A stretch of 64,000 nt of DNA from JAAXKN01 sp050259615. Its GTDB lineage: Bacteria; Bacteroidota; Ignavibacteria; Ignavibacteriales; SURF-24. The position numbers and the translations under genes were made by a program. Shown piece after piece: positions 49,119-56,719 of this stretch. The notes beneath the pieces were generated by a model, which had not been told where the DNA came from, made no database searches, and saw only the letters and a list, made by a program, of their open reading frames with translations. The stretch is from the NCBI GenBank assembly GCA_050259615.1, contig JBLNAZ010000014.1, positions 1 to 64,000 of the forward strand, read 5' to 3'. The stretch's first letter is position 1; every line of letters begins with the position of its first letter.

Positions 49119-50372
49119 ATGGCAAAATTTAAGAACATTAGCATCCCTAGCGAAGGTGCTAAGATTACCATTCAGAATGACAAACTGGTCGTTCCTGATA
49201 ACCCGATTATTCCTTTTATAGAGGGTGACGGTACGGGTCCGGATATCTGGAAAGCTTCAAAGGTCGTCTTTGATGCCGCAGTTCAGAAAGCTTACAAGGG
49301 TAAAAGAAAAATCTCGTGGATGGAAGTTTATGCCGGCGAGAAAGCAACTAAAGTTTACGGAAAGAACCAGTGGCTTCCGAATGAAACAATTAAAGCAATA
49401 GGTGAGTACGTTGTTGCAATTAAAGGCCCCCTTACAACCCCGATCGGCGGCGGAATCAGAAGCCTTAACGTTACATTAAGACAGAAGCTCGACCTGTTTG
49501 CATGCGTAAGACCCGTTAAGTACTACGCAGGAACACCAAGCCCGATGAAACGCCCCCAGGACCTCGATATCGTTTTGTTCAGGGAAAACACCGAAGACGT
49601 TTATGCAGGAATTGAATTTAAGGCAGGATCCAAAGAAGCCAATAAAATAATTGAAATGCTCGAAAAGGATATGAAGAAGGAAGTCCGCCCCAACTCAGGA
49701 ATCGGTATTAAGCCTATGAGCGAATTCGGTTCAGCACGACTTTTTAAGAAAGCAATGGACTATGCTATTGCCAACGGACGAAAGAGCGTAACTATTGTTC
49801 ATAAAGGCAACATTATGAAGTTTACTGAAGGCTCATTCAAGGAATGGTGCTACAAGGCTGCAAAAGGGGATTATGCAGGTATAATTGTAACTGAAGATGA
49901 ACTTTCTTCAAAATACAAGGGCAAAATGCCCGAAGGCAAAATCCTTGTTAAGGACAGAATTGCAGACAGCATGTTCCAGCAGCTTTTATTAAGACCTGCC
50001 GAATATGACGTCGTTGCCACACCTAACCTTAACGGCGATTACCTTTCGGATGCAGCTGCGGCCCAGGTTGGCGGACTTGGTATTGCACCGGGTGCCAATA
50101 TCAGCTACCATGTGGCTCTTTTTGAAGCTACGCACGGTACAGCTCCCAAATATGCCGGACTCGATAAGATCAATCCGGGTTCAGTCATTCTTTCCGGCGT
50201 TATGATGCTGGAATATATGGGCTGGAATGAAGCTGCAGCCCTTATTGAAAAGGCAATGACCAGGACAATTAAGTCAAAAGTTGTGACATATGACTTTGCA
50301 AGGCTCATGACAGGAGCAAAAGAAGTAAAATCTTCACAATTTGCCCGTGCAATTGTAGACAATATGAAGTAA
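49119..50372 (+). CDS. icd: NADP-dependent isocitrate dehydrogenase
   Basis: 417 residues, full length for the bacterial homodimeric type. Clear family segments: IPFIEGDGTGPDIW, GPLTTPIGGGIRSLNVTLRQKLDLFACVRPVKYY (substrate loop with the regulatory Ser equivalent), DIVLFRENTEDVYAGIEF, KGNIMKFTEGSF, ATPNLNGDYLSDAAAAQVGGLGIAPGANI, FEATHGTAPKYAG. It converts isocitrate to 2-oxoglutarate in the TCA cycle. The Lys-Tyr-type NADP-binding region (HGTAPKYAG followed by a downstream YDFARLM) suggests NADP preference. GGAG lies 9 nt before the ATG. Confidence 0.96.
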   Translation: MAKFKNISIPSEGAKITIQNDKLVVPDNPIIPFIEGDGTGPDIWKASKVVFDAAVQKAYKGKRKISWMEVYAGEKATKVYGKNQWLPNETIKAIGEYVVAIKGPLTTPIGGGIRSLNVTLRQKLDLFACVRPVKYYAGTPSPMKRPQDLDIVLFRENTEDVYAGIEFKAGSKEANKIIEMLEKDMKKEVRPNSGIGIKPMSEFGSARLFKKAMDYAIANGRKSVTIVHKGNIMKFTEGSFKEWCYKAAKGDYAGIIVTEDELSSKYKGKMPEGKILVKDRIADSMFQQLLLRPAEYDVVATPNLNGDYLSDAAAAQVGGLGIAPGANISYHVALFEATHGTAPKYAGLDKINPGSVILSGVMMLEYMGWNEAAALIEKAMTRTIKSKVVTYDFARLMTGAKEVKSSQFARAIVDNMK

Positions 50373-50392
50373 ATTTGATATAATATAAAATA

Positions 50393-50440
50393 AATAAGTC
50401 CACTTTATCCTTTATGTTGATTTTCAAAAGTGGACTTATT
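50393..50440 (+). terminator. Terminator after icd
   Basis: A 14-bp perfect stem (50393-50406 with 50427-50440), 20-nt loop, followed by ATTTT. A TTGATT-N17-TATTTT promoter-like pair (50417-50445) for the next gene overlaps it. Confidence 0.75.
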
Positions 50441-50476
50441 ATTTTAACAAAACTATTATAAAACTGAGGAGGCACT

Positions 50477-50860
50477 ATGTCTAGGGATAACGGTCTTGGA
50501 AAAGGATTATTGATAGGAATACTGACCGGTTCAGTTGTTGGTTCAATCATTGCTCTCCTGTACGCTCCAAAAAGCGGCAAAGAACTGCGAAAGGACATAA
50601 AGGAAAAAACCGACGAATTTATGGGTGAGGCAGAGCAGTACCTTGCCGAGGCAAAAGTAAAAGCCGTGGAAATGATCAACGACGGAAAAAAAAAATCCGA
50701 AAAGCTGATTTCTGATGCCAGAGTAAAAGTAGAGGGCTTGCTTCAGGATGCTGAGAAGGTTCTTGACAATGCAAAGAATATGGCTGGAGATGAAGGCGAT
50801 AAGTTAAAAAGCGCTTTCAAAGCCGGGCTCGATGCATACAAGAATGAACAGAAACCTTAA
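50477..50860 (+). CDS. YtxH-family envelope protein
   Basis: 127 residues. Residues ~8-28 are the Gly-rich membrane segment (LLIGILTGSVVGSIIALLYAPKSGKELRKDI, a close match to the YtxH consensus), then a long amphipathic helix rich in Ala, Lys and Glu. It is a paralogue of the two genes at 1323-2281. GGAGG lies 6 nt before the ATG. The next gene encodes another single-pass helical protein, and this YtxH/DUF948 pairing occurs in many bacteria. Role unknown; stress or envelope scaffolding is assumed. Confidence 0.87.
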   Translation: MSRDNGLGKGLLIGILTGSVVGSIIALLYAPKSGKELRKDIKEKTDEFMGEAEQYLAEAKVKAVEMINDGKKKSEKLISDARVKVEGLLQDAEKVLDNAKNMAGDEGDKLKSAFKAGLDAYKNEQKP

Positions 50861-51004
50861 CACCCGGAATGCAACTATTTTTTGCTGGCAGAATATTTTC
50901 TGATGCGGCATCTCTTTTAAATTCAGGTGTAACGGATCTTAAAAGGAGGAGTCTTAATATTAATTTAACTTAAAGCCTCGTCATTAAGGCAGGGAGATTG
51001 AACT

Positions 51005-51397
51005 ATGGATACAGCGTTGAATATCTTTCTGATTATATTGCTGATTTCGGCTTCCATTCTGTGCATTTATCTTGTAATTACGCTCAAACAGGTTACAAAG
51101 ACAATTGCGGCCCTTCAGAAGGACGTCGAACAGATAAAGGGAAACGTGGAACCTATTCTTGCAAACGTAAATATCATTACGGGAAAGGTGGCACTGGTTA
51201 CCGAAGAGGTTGAATCTGTCATATCGGCTGTAAAATTATTAATCGAAAACTTAAAGGATAAAGCTGAAGATCTTCTGGACAAAACTAAACGAATCAAAGC
51301 AAGTGTGGGAGATAGTCCGGGGGGAGATGTTTTCAGGAAAGTAGTTGGAATTTCCCGCGGAATATCTGCCTTTTGGAGTACTCTAAAAAATAAATAA
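51005..51397 (+). CDS. DUF948-like single-pass membrane protein
   Basis: 130 residues. One N-terminal membrane segment (~5-26, LNIFLIILLISASILCIYLVI) is followed by a helical segment with long heptads (VTKTIAALQKDVEQIKGNVEPILANVNIITGKVALVTEEVESVISAV), the typical DUF948 layout. The function is unknown; these proteins are often encoded with YtxH. A GGGAG sequence precedes the start at moderate distance. An overlapping alternative frame starting at 50998 was rejected because it lacks the hydrophobic segment. Confidence 0.8.
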   Translation: MDTALNIFLIILLISASILCIYLVITLKQVTKTIAALQKDVEQIKGNVEPILANVNIITGKVALVTEEVESVISAVKLLIENLKDKAEDLLDKTKRIKASVGDSPGGDVFRKVVGISRGISAFWSTLKNK

Positions 51398-51432
51398 ATT
51401 AAGGGTAATTTTTAATTTAGTGGAGGTCTCAC

Positions 51433-53523
51433 TTGAAAGAATACGGATCGGATTCTATCCGGAATATTGCGTTCATCGGTCATGGCGGAAGCGGAAAAAC
51501 TTCTTTATCTGAATTGATTCTGTTCACTGGTGGTGAAATTAATCGTATTGGCAAGGTTGAAGAAGGCAATACGACTTCGGATTATAATGCCAATGAGATC
51601 GAAAGACAAATCTCTATTACTTCTACTCCTCTTCATATCGAATGGAATAATACAAAAATCAACATTTTAGATACACCCGGTTATTCAGACTTTATTGGGC
51701 AGGTAAAAAGTGCTCTCCATATTGCTGATACTGCTGTTGCTGTTTTGAAATCCGCAGAAGGTGTTGAAGTCGGTTCGGAATCTACCTGGAATTTTGTGAG
51801 GGAATACAATCTGCCTGCGGCGGTTCTGATCAATAAAGTTGATAATGAACATTCAAAATTCAGCCAGACAATTGAAATGGCTAAGGAAAGATTGTCCCCT
51901 GATGTTACCGCAGTTACTTTACCTGCAAAAGAAGGTGTAAATTTTGATACTGTTATTGATCTTATCAGTATGAAAGCTTATACCTACGCTCCTGCAGGAT
52001 CGAAGAAGGTAACGGAGTGCGAAATTCCTGCCGACATGAAGTCTGATGCTGAAACGATGAGGGAAGCTCTCATTGAAAAAGTTGCTGAAAGTGATGAGGA
52101 CCTGTTAAATAAGTTTTTTGAAAATGGCACCCTTACCGAAGAAGAACTCCAGAAAGGGCTCAAAACGGCAGTCCTTAAAAGAGGTATCGTTCCTGCCTTT
52201 GCAGTCTCTGCTATAAATGGCGTCGGCATTAATAACTTCCTGGACTTTACATCCAAATATTTACCTTCACCGGCCGAAAGGGATAATGTTGAAGGCAAGT
52301 TTAAGGATAAGGAACAGAAAGTTTCTGTTCCTGTTAACGATAAAGGCGAACCCGTTCTTTTTGTATTCAAGACTTTATCAGAGTCGCACGTTGGTGAACT
52401 TTCTGTTTTTAAGGTATTCTCGGGCACCATTCAGGCAGGCCTGGATCTTATGAACGAAAATAACGGCAAGTCGGAAAGGTTAAGCCAGCTTTTCTATCTG
52501 AACGGCAAGAACAGAAAGGATGCTTCAAAAATCCACGCCGGCGATATCGGCGCTGTAGTAAAATTAAAGGATACACATACAAACAATACTCTCTCTTCAA
52601 AGAGTTTTCCGGTTATACTTAACCCTATTAAATTCCCTGATGCAATCATAAGCAGTGCAATTATTCCAAAGTCCAAGGGCGACGAAGATAAGATTTCTGC
52701 AGGCCTGCATACGCTGCACGAGGAAGATCCTACCTTCGGCGTAAAGTTTGACCCTGAACTGAGCCAGACTATAGTTTCAGGCCAGGGTGAACTCCAGCTT
52801 TCTCTGGCAGTTAAACTCCTTAAGGACCGTTACGGTGTGGACGTTGACCTTGCTGAACCCAGAATCCCGTACCGCGAAACTATTAAGGGCGTCTGCGAAA
52901 ACGTTGAATACAAGCACAAAAAACAGTCCGGCGGACGCGGCCAGTACGGCCACGTTGTTATGAAACTTGAACCGCTGCCAAGAGGTACCGGCTTTGAATT
53001 CGTTAACGGCATCGTGGGCGGTGTTATTCCCGGCAGATTTATTCCTGCTGTTGAAAAAGGCATCATTGAAACAATGCAGAGGGGTATTCTTACAGGTTCA
53101 AAAGTTATTGACATAAAGGCTACCTTGTTCTTCGGTTCATATCACGACGTTGACTCAGATGAAATGTCTTTTAAGATAGCTGGCTCACAGGGTTTCAAGA
53201 AAGGCTTTATGGAAGCTAAGCCTGTTCTTCTTGAACCGATCTACGAAGTTGAAGTAACCGTCCCTGAAGAGTTCATGGGTGACGTTATGGGCAACCTTTC
53301 AAGCCGCCGCGGTAAAATCCTCGGTATGGATTCAGAAGGACCCTTCCAGATCATTAAGGCTAACGTCCCTCTTTCGGAACTCTACAGGTATTCAACACAC
53401 TTAAGAAGCCTTACTTCAGGACGCGGACTTTACAAGATGAAATTCGCATTCTATGAGGAAGTTCCTAAAGAAGTTGAAGGAAAGGTCATCGAAGAGTACA
53501 AGAAATCAAAAGAAGAAGAGTAG
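51433..53523 (+). CDS. EF-G2-like translational GTPase
   Basis: 696 residues. All domains of EF-G are present: G1 loop GHGGSGKTS (16-24), DTPGYSDF, NKVD, then domains II-V including GRGQYGHVVMKLEPL and RGKILGMDSEGPFQIIKANVPLSELYRYSTHLRSLTSGRG. The G1 loop is GHGGSGKT rather than AHIDAGKT of canonical EF-G, which places it with the EF-G2/FusA2 paralogues. These can work in elongation or ribosome recycling or be tuned to stress; a canonical fusA should be elsewhere in the genome. Start is TTG with GGAGG 7 nt upstream. It lies 35 nt behind the DUF948-like gene. Confidence 0.92.
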   Translation: MKEYGSDSIRNIAFIGHGGSGKTSLSELILFTGGEINRIGKVEEGNTTSDYNANEIERQISITSTPLHIEWNNTKINILDTPGYSDFIGQVKSALHIADTAVAVLKSAEGVEVGSESTWNFVREYNLPAAVLINKVDNEHSKFSQTIEMAKERLSPDVTAVTLPAKEGVNFDTVIDLISMKAYTYAPAGSKKVTECEIPADMKSDAETMREALIEKVAESDEDLLNKFFENGTLTEEELQKGLKTAVLKRGIVPAFAVSAINGVGINNFLDFTSKYLPSPAERDNVEGKFKDKEQKVSVPVNDKGEPVLFVFKTLSESHVGELSVFKVFSGTIQAGLDLMNENNGKSERLSQLFYLNGKNRKDASKIHAGDIGAVVKLKDTHTNNTLSSKSFPVILNPIKFPDAIISSAIIPKSKGDEDKISAGLHTLHEEDPTFGVKFDPELSQTIVSGQGELQLSLAVKLLKDRYGVDVDLAEPRIPYRETIKGVCENVEYKHKKQSGGRGQYGHVVMKLEPLPRGTGFEFVNGIVGGVIPGRFIPAVEKGIIETMQRGILTGSKVIDIKATLFFGSYHDVDSDEMSFKIAGSQGFKKGFMEAKPVLLEPIYEVEVTVPEEFMGDVMGNLSSRRGKILGMDSEGPFQIIKANVPLSELYRYSTHLRSLTSGRGLYKMKFAFYEEVPKEVEGKVIEEYKKSKEEE

Positions 53524-53542
53524 TTTCTTTGGTCCTGTTTAT

Positions 53543-53576
53543 AAGGCGGAGGAAATTCTCTTCCGCCTTTTTTTTT
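53543..53576 (+). terminator. Terminator after the EF-G2-like gene
   Basis: AAGGCGGA (53543-53550) pairs with TCCGCCTT (53562-53569), followed by nine T. Confidence 0.92.
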
Positions 53577-53633
53577 ATGGTTTTGTAATTTTATTGAACT
53601 TAAATTAAGAAGAAGTGTAATATGAGGTCTGAT

Positions 53634-54137
53634 ATGGATAAACTCTGGTCTCCCTGGAGATCACTGTACATAGATTCATTTAAGGATGAAAAAAAATCCT
53701 CCGGCTGCATCTTCTGCGGCCAGAAGGATACAGACATAAACGATATGAATAACCTCGTTGTTTATAAGGGGGAGCTCACATTTATTGTTCTCAACCTTTT
53801 TCCTTATAACAGCGGACACCTTATGGTTGTACCATACAGACATACAAACGATTTTTCGAGCCTTTCAAAGGAGGAAAATCTCGAAGTAATGGAAAACCTT
53901 CAGCTTGCCGGCAAGGCTCTTGAAATTTCAATGAAGCCCCACGGCTTTAATATCGGGGCAAATATCGGAAAGGCCGCGGGAGCGGGAATAGACCAGCACA
54001 TCCATTTCCACCTCGTCCCGAGATGGAACGGTGACATTAACTTTATGCCCGCTATTGGGGAAGTAAAGGTGATTTCACAGGACCTTCTGGAAACAAAGAA
54101 AAATCTCCTCAAGGCCTTTAAGGAACTGAAAAAATAA
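53634..54137 (+). CDS. HIT-family hydrolase (Ap4A-type)
   Basis: 167 residues from the ATG at 53634, which has GAGG 7 nt upstream and gives the common family N-terminus MDKLWSPWRS; an ATG 12 nt earlier is less likely. CIFC (25-28) is the usual structural Cys pair, and the histidine triad HIHFHLVPRW (catalytic His in 122-126) is complete. HIT proteins of this type cleave dinucleoside polyphosphates or nucleoside phosphoramidates. The next gene begins 1 nt after its stop, so it is cotranscribed with the glycerate kinase. Confidence 0.92.
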   Translation: MDKLWSPWRSLYIDSFKDEKKSSGCIFCGQKDTDINDMNNLVVYKGELTFIVLNLFPYNSGHLMVVPYRHTNDFSSLSKEENLEVMENLQLAGKALEISMKPHGFNIGANIGKAAGAGIDQHIHFHLVPRWNGDINFMPAIGEVKVISQDLLETKKNLLKAFKELKK

Positions 54138-54138
54138 A

Positions 54139-55290
54139 ATGCCTGAAATTTTAATTGCTCCAAACAGCTTTAAGGAGTGTGCGGATTCTGTCAGGCTTAC
54201 ACGCCTGTTCCATGAAGCTCTTCAGAGTGAACTCTTAAACAGGTATAAGACCAGGGACTTCCATCTCATAGATAAACCCGTTTCAGACGGCGGGGATGGA
54301 TTCCTGAACGTCTGCACTGAAAATTTTCACCTTAAGAAAACGGATATTACGGTGCAGGCTCCATTTGAAGGCTCCACGGTAAAGACTTCTTACGGATATT
54401 CCGAAAAGAATAAATCCGTTTATATAGAATCGGCTGAAGTGCTTGGAATGAAGCTGATTCCGGAAGAAAAAAGACACCCTCTTGCTTTAAGTTCCAGGGG
54501 ACTTGGTGAAATTCTGCTCCGGCTGCAAAATGATAAATCTTCAGGTAAACTGGATGTACGCAGGGTGGTTATTGGTATTGGAGGCACCGGAACGAGCGAT
54601 TTCGGCATCGGTATGTTCTCAGTTTTGGGCTTAAAGCTTCTTGGTGCGGATAAAATAGAGCTTAATCCGGTTCCTGAAAACTTCCGGCTTGTGGAAGAAA
54701 TCATCTGGAAAAATCCGGCGCTCAATTTTGAAATTGAAGCCGTCCTGGACGTTAATACGCCGCTGCTGGGTGAAAAGGGGACGGCACGCATCTTTGCTCC
54801 CCAGAAAGGAGCATCGCCCGATGAAGTGGAAACACTTGAAAAAGGGCTCGAAAACATTGTAAATATTTTAAGCAAATGGAAGAATACCAGCGGACTCCCT
54901 GGAGCCGGGGGCGGCCTTGCCGGAGGTCTTCACTTTTTCCTCGATGCAGAATATAAATTTGCACGGGACTTCTTAAGAGAAGACCTGGGCTTAAACCGCA
55001 GCAGATTAAAACCCGACCTTATTGTTACCGGCGAAGGATCATTTGACTCTCAGTCGATGATGCAGAAAGGAGTGTTTCTTATCCTGGATGAGTTTTTGCC
55101 AACCGGGGTGCCTCAGTTTGTCTGTGCCGGCAGGATTAAGGATATACCGGATGAACTTAAACGGGAAAACGTCAAATTTATTGAAATTTCAAGGTTTTTC
55201 TCATCCCCCGGGGAATCCATGAGAAATATTGAAAAGGGAATCCGCCTTGCTTCGGAAGAAATTTTGAAAATTTATTTTAATAGGGCATAG
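54139..55290 (+). CDS. Glycerate kinase (GlxK/GarK type)
   Basis: 383 residues, full length. Family segments: IAPNSFKECADSVRL, DGGDGFLNV, VIGIGGTGTSDFGIGMFSVLGLKLL, DVNTPLLGEKGTARIFAPQKGAS, PGAGGGLAGGL, DLIVTGEGSFDSQSMMQKG. It phosphorylates glycerate to 2-phosphoglycerate (most of this family) in glycerate or serine-related metabolism. No glyoxylate carboligase or other glycerate genes are adjacent, so the carbon source is unknown. It follows the HIT gene by 1 nt. Confidence 0.92.
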   Translation: MPEILIAPNSFKECADSVRLTRLFHEALQSELLNRYKTRDFHLIDKPVSDGGDGFLNVCTENFHLKKTDITVQAPFEGSTVKTSYGYSEKNKSVYIESAEVLGMKLIPEEKRHPLALSSRGLGEILLRLQNDKSSGKLDVRRVVIGIGGTGTSDFGIGMFSVLGLKLLGADKIELNPVPENFRLVEEIIWKNPALNFEIEAVLDVNTPLLGEKGTARIFAPQKGASPDEVETLEKGLENIVNILSKWKNTSGLPGAGGGLAGGLHFFLDAEYKFARDFLREDLGLNRSRLKPDLIVTGEGSFDSQSMMQKGVFLILDEFLPTGVPQFVCAGRIKDIPDELKRENVKFIEISRFFSSPGESMRNIEKGIRLASEEILKIYFNRA

Positions 55291-55337
55291 ATTTTTTTAT
55301 ATTCATGTACCCGAAACTATTCTTGTTGGAGTTTATT

Positions 55338-55352
55338 TAGAACCAAGTTCTA
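55338..55352 (+). promoter_or_regulatory. Inverted repeat upstream of thyA
   Basis: TAGAAC-CAA-GTTCTA, a perfect 6-bp dyad with a 3-nt centre, ending 17 nt before the thyA ATG. It may be an operator or a small mRNA hairpin next to the AGGATGAG ribosome binding site. Confidence 0.4.
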
Positions 55353-55369
55353 GGATGAGAAAATAATTT

Positions 55370-56209
55370 ATGAAGGAATATCTTGATCTGGTTAAACTTG
55401 TGATCGATGAGGGCACACGCAAGCCTTCTCGTACAGGTATAGATACAATCTCTTATTTTTCAGCTTTTTACAGGGTGGACCTTTCGAAAGGTTTTCCGCT
55501 TCTTACAACAAAAAAGATGATCTGGAATTCACTGCTCCACGAGGTGCTGTGGTATTTATCAGGAGATAACCACATCAGAAACCTGAGAAAACATACAAAG
55601 ATATGGGACGCGTGGGCGGATGAGGATGGAAACCTCGAAACGGCTTACGGCTATTACTGGAGGCATTTTCCGAGTGCTGAAAAAGATAAACAGGGCAACT
55701 GGAAAGTAACTGAGATCGACCAGATTAAATATGTAATTGATACTCTGAAGACAAACCCCTACAGCAGGAGACTTGTAGTTACGGCCTGGGAACCTGGAAA
55801 TGCCACCAAAAGCAAGCTCCCACCATGCCATTATACGTTTGTTTTTAACGTTAACGACGGAAAACTTAACTGCCACCTTACGCAGCGCTCAGGCGATATT
55901 GCGCTTGGTATTCCATTTAACCTTGCTGCCTACTCGCTTTTGACTCAGATAATTGCGCAGGAGACGGGGCTTGAACTTGGATACTTTGCCCATACTATCA
56001 TCGACGCCCATATTTATGTGGCTGACAAGGGTACGCCTATGGAAAAGTACGACCACCTGGAAGGCCTGAAAGAACAGCTGAAAAGAGAGCCTTTGCCGCT
56101 CCCTGTGCTGAGAATTGCAAAAAAACCGATCGATATGCTGACTTTTGAGGATTTTGAACTCGTTAATTATCAGCACCTGGACAGAATTAAGTTTGAAGTA
56201 GCTGTTTAA
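55370..56209 (+). CDS. thyA: Thymidylate synthase
   Basis: 279 residues. Diagnostic segments: RTGIDTISYFSAFYRVDLSKGFPLLTTKK, HEVLWYLSGDNHI, WDAWADEDGNLETAYGYYWRHF, active-site Cys153 in LPPCHYTFVF, QRSGDIALGIPFNLAAYSLL, HTIIDAHIYV. It methylates dUMP to dTMP using methylene-tetrahydrofolate, which is oxidised to dihydrofolate. The DHFR gene that recycles dihydrofolate starts 14 nt downstream, forming the standard thyA-folA pair, with mutL next. Confidence 0.97.
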   Translation: MKEYLDLVKLVIDEGTRKPSRTGIDTISYFSAFYRVDLSKGFPLLTTKKMIWNSLLHEVLWYLSGDNHIRNLRKHTKIWDAWADEDGNLETAYGYYWRHFPSAEKDKQGNWKVTEIDQIKYVIDTLKTNPYSRRLVVTAWEPGNATKSKLPPCHYTFVFNVNDGKLNCHLTQRSGDIALGIPFNLAAYSLLTQIIAQETGLELGYFAHTIIDAHIYVADKGTPMEKYDHLEGLKEQLKREPLPLPVLRIAKKPIDMLTFEDFELVNYQHLDRIKFEVAV

Positions 56210-56223
56210 CAGGAGAAAACTAT

Positions 56224-56697
56224 TTGCGGAAGATAATTGTGGCGGCTGTAGCCCAAAACGGAGTGATTGGAAATAAGGGTACAATGCCCTGGCATTCCAG
56301 CGAGGATTTTAAGTACTTTAAGTCGCTTACAACAGGCAATCCTGTTATAATGGGAAGGAAGACACTTGAGTCGCTGGGTAAACCCCTAAAAGGAAGGCTT
56401 AATATTGTCATTTCACGAACCATGGAAAGTAATAGTCCGGAAGTGATGGTATTCAGTTCCCTTGCCGGTGCATATGAGTACTGTGAAAACGAAATCAAGG
56501 CTGAAAAGATTTTTATAATTGGCGGCGGGGATATTTTTAAGGAGGCCATTAAATCTATAGATGAGATGAGCATTTCGAGAATGAAGTTTGAAGCTGAAGG
56601 AGACGTGTTTTTTCCTGCCTTCGAGGTTTCAGAATGGGAAAGTGAAGTAAAAGCTGAATATGAGGATTTTCAGGTCATATGGTACAAGAGAAAATAA
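56224..56697 (+). CDS. folA: Dihydrofolate reductase
   Basis: 157 residues with a TTG start (AGGAG 8 nt upstream). Motifs: VAAVAQNGVIGNKGTMPWHSSEDFKYFKSLTTGNPVIMGRKTLESLGKPL, RLNIVISR and IFIIGGGDIF. The acidic residue that contacts folate is at SSEDF. It regenerates tetrahydrofolate after ThyA. It overlaps no gene; mutL starts 22 nt after its stop. Confidence 0.96.
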   Translation: MRKIIVAAVAQNGVIGNKGTMPWHSSEDFKYFKSLTTGNPVIMGRKTLESLGKPLKGRLNIVISRTMESNSPEVMVFSSLAGAYEYCENEIKAEKIFIIGGGDIFKEAIKSIDEMSISRMKFEAEGDVFFPAFEVSEWESEVKAEYEDFQVIWYKRK

Positions 56698-56719
56698 TTT
56701 CAAGCAGAAACGAAGAGAA

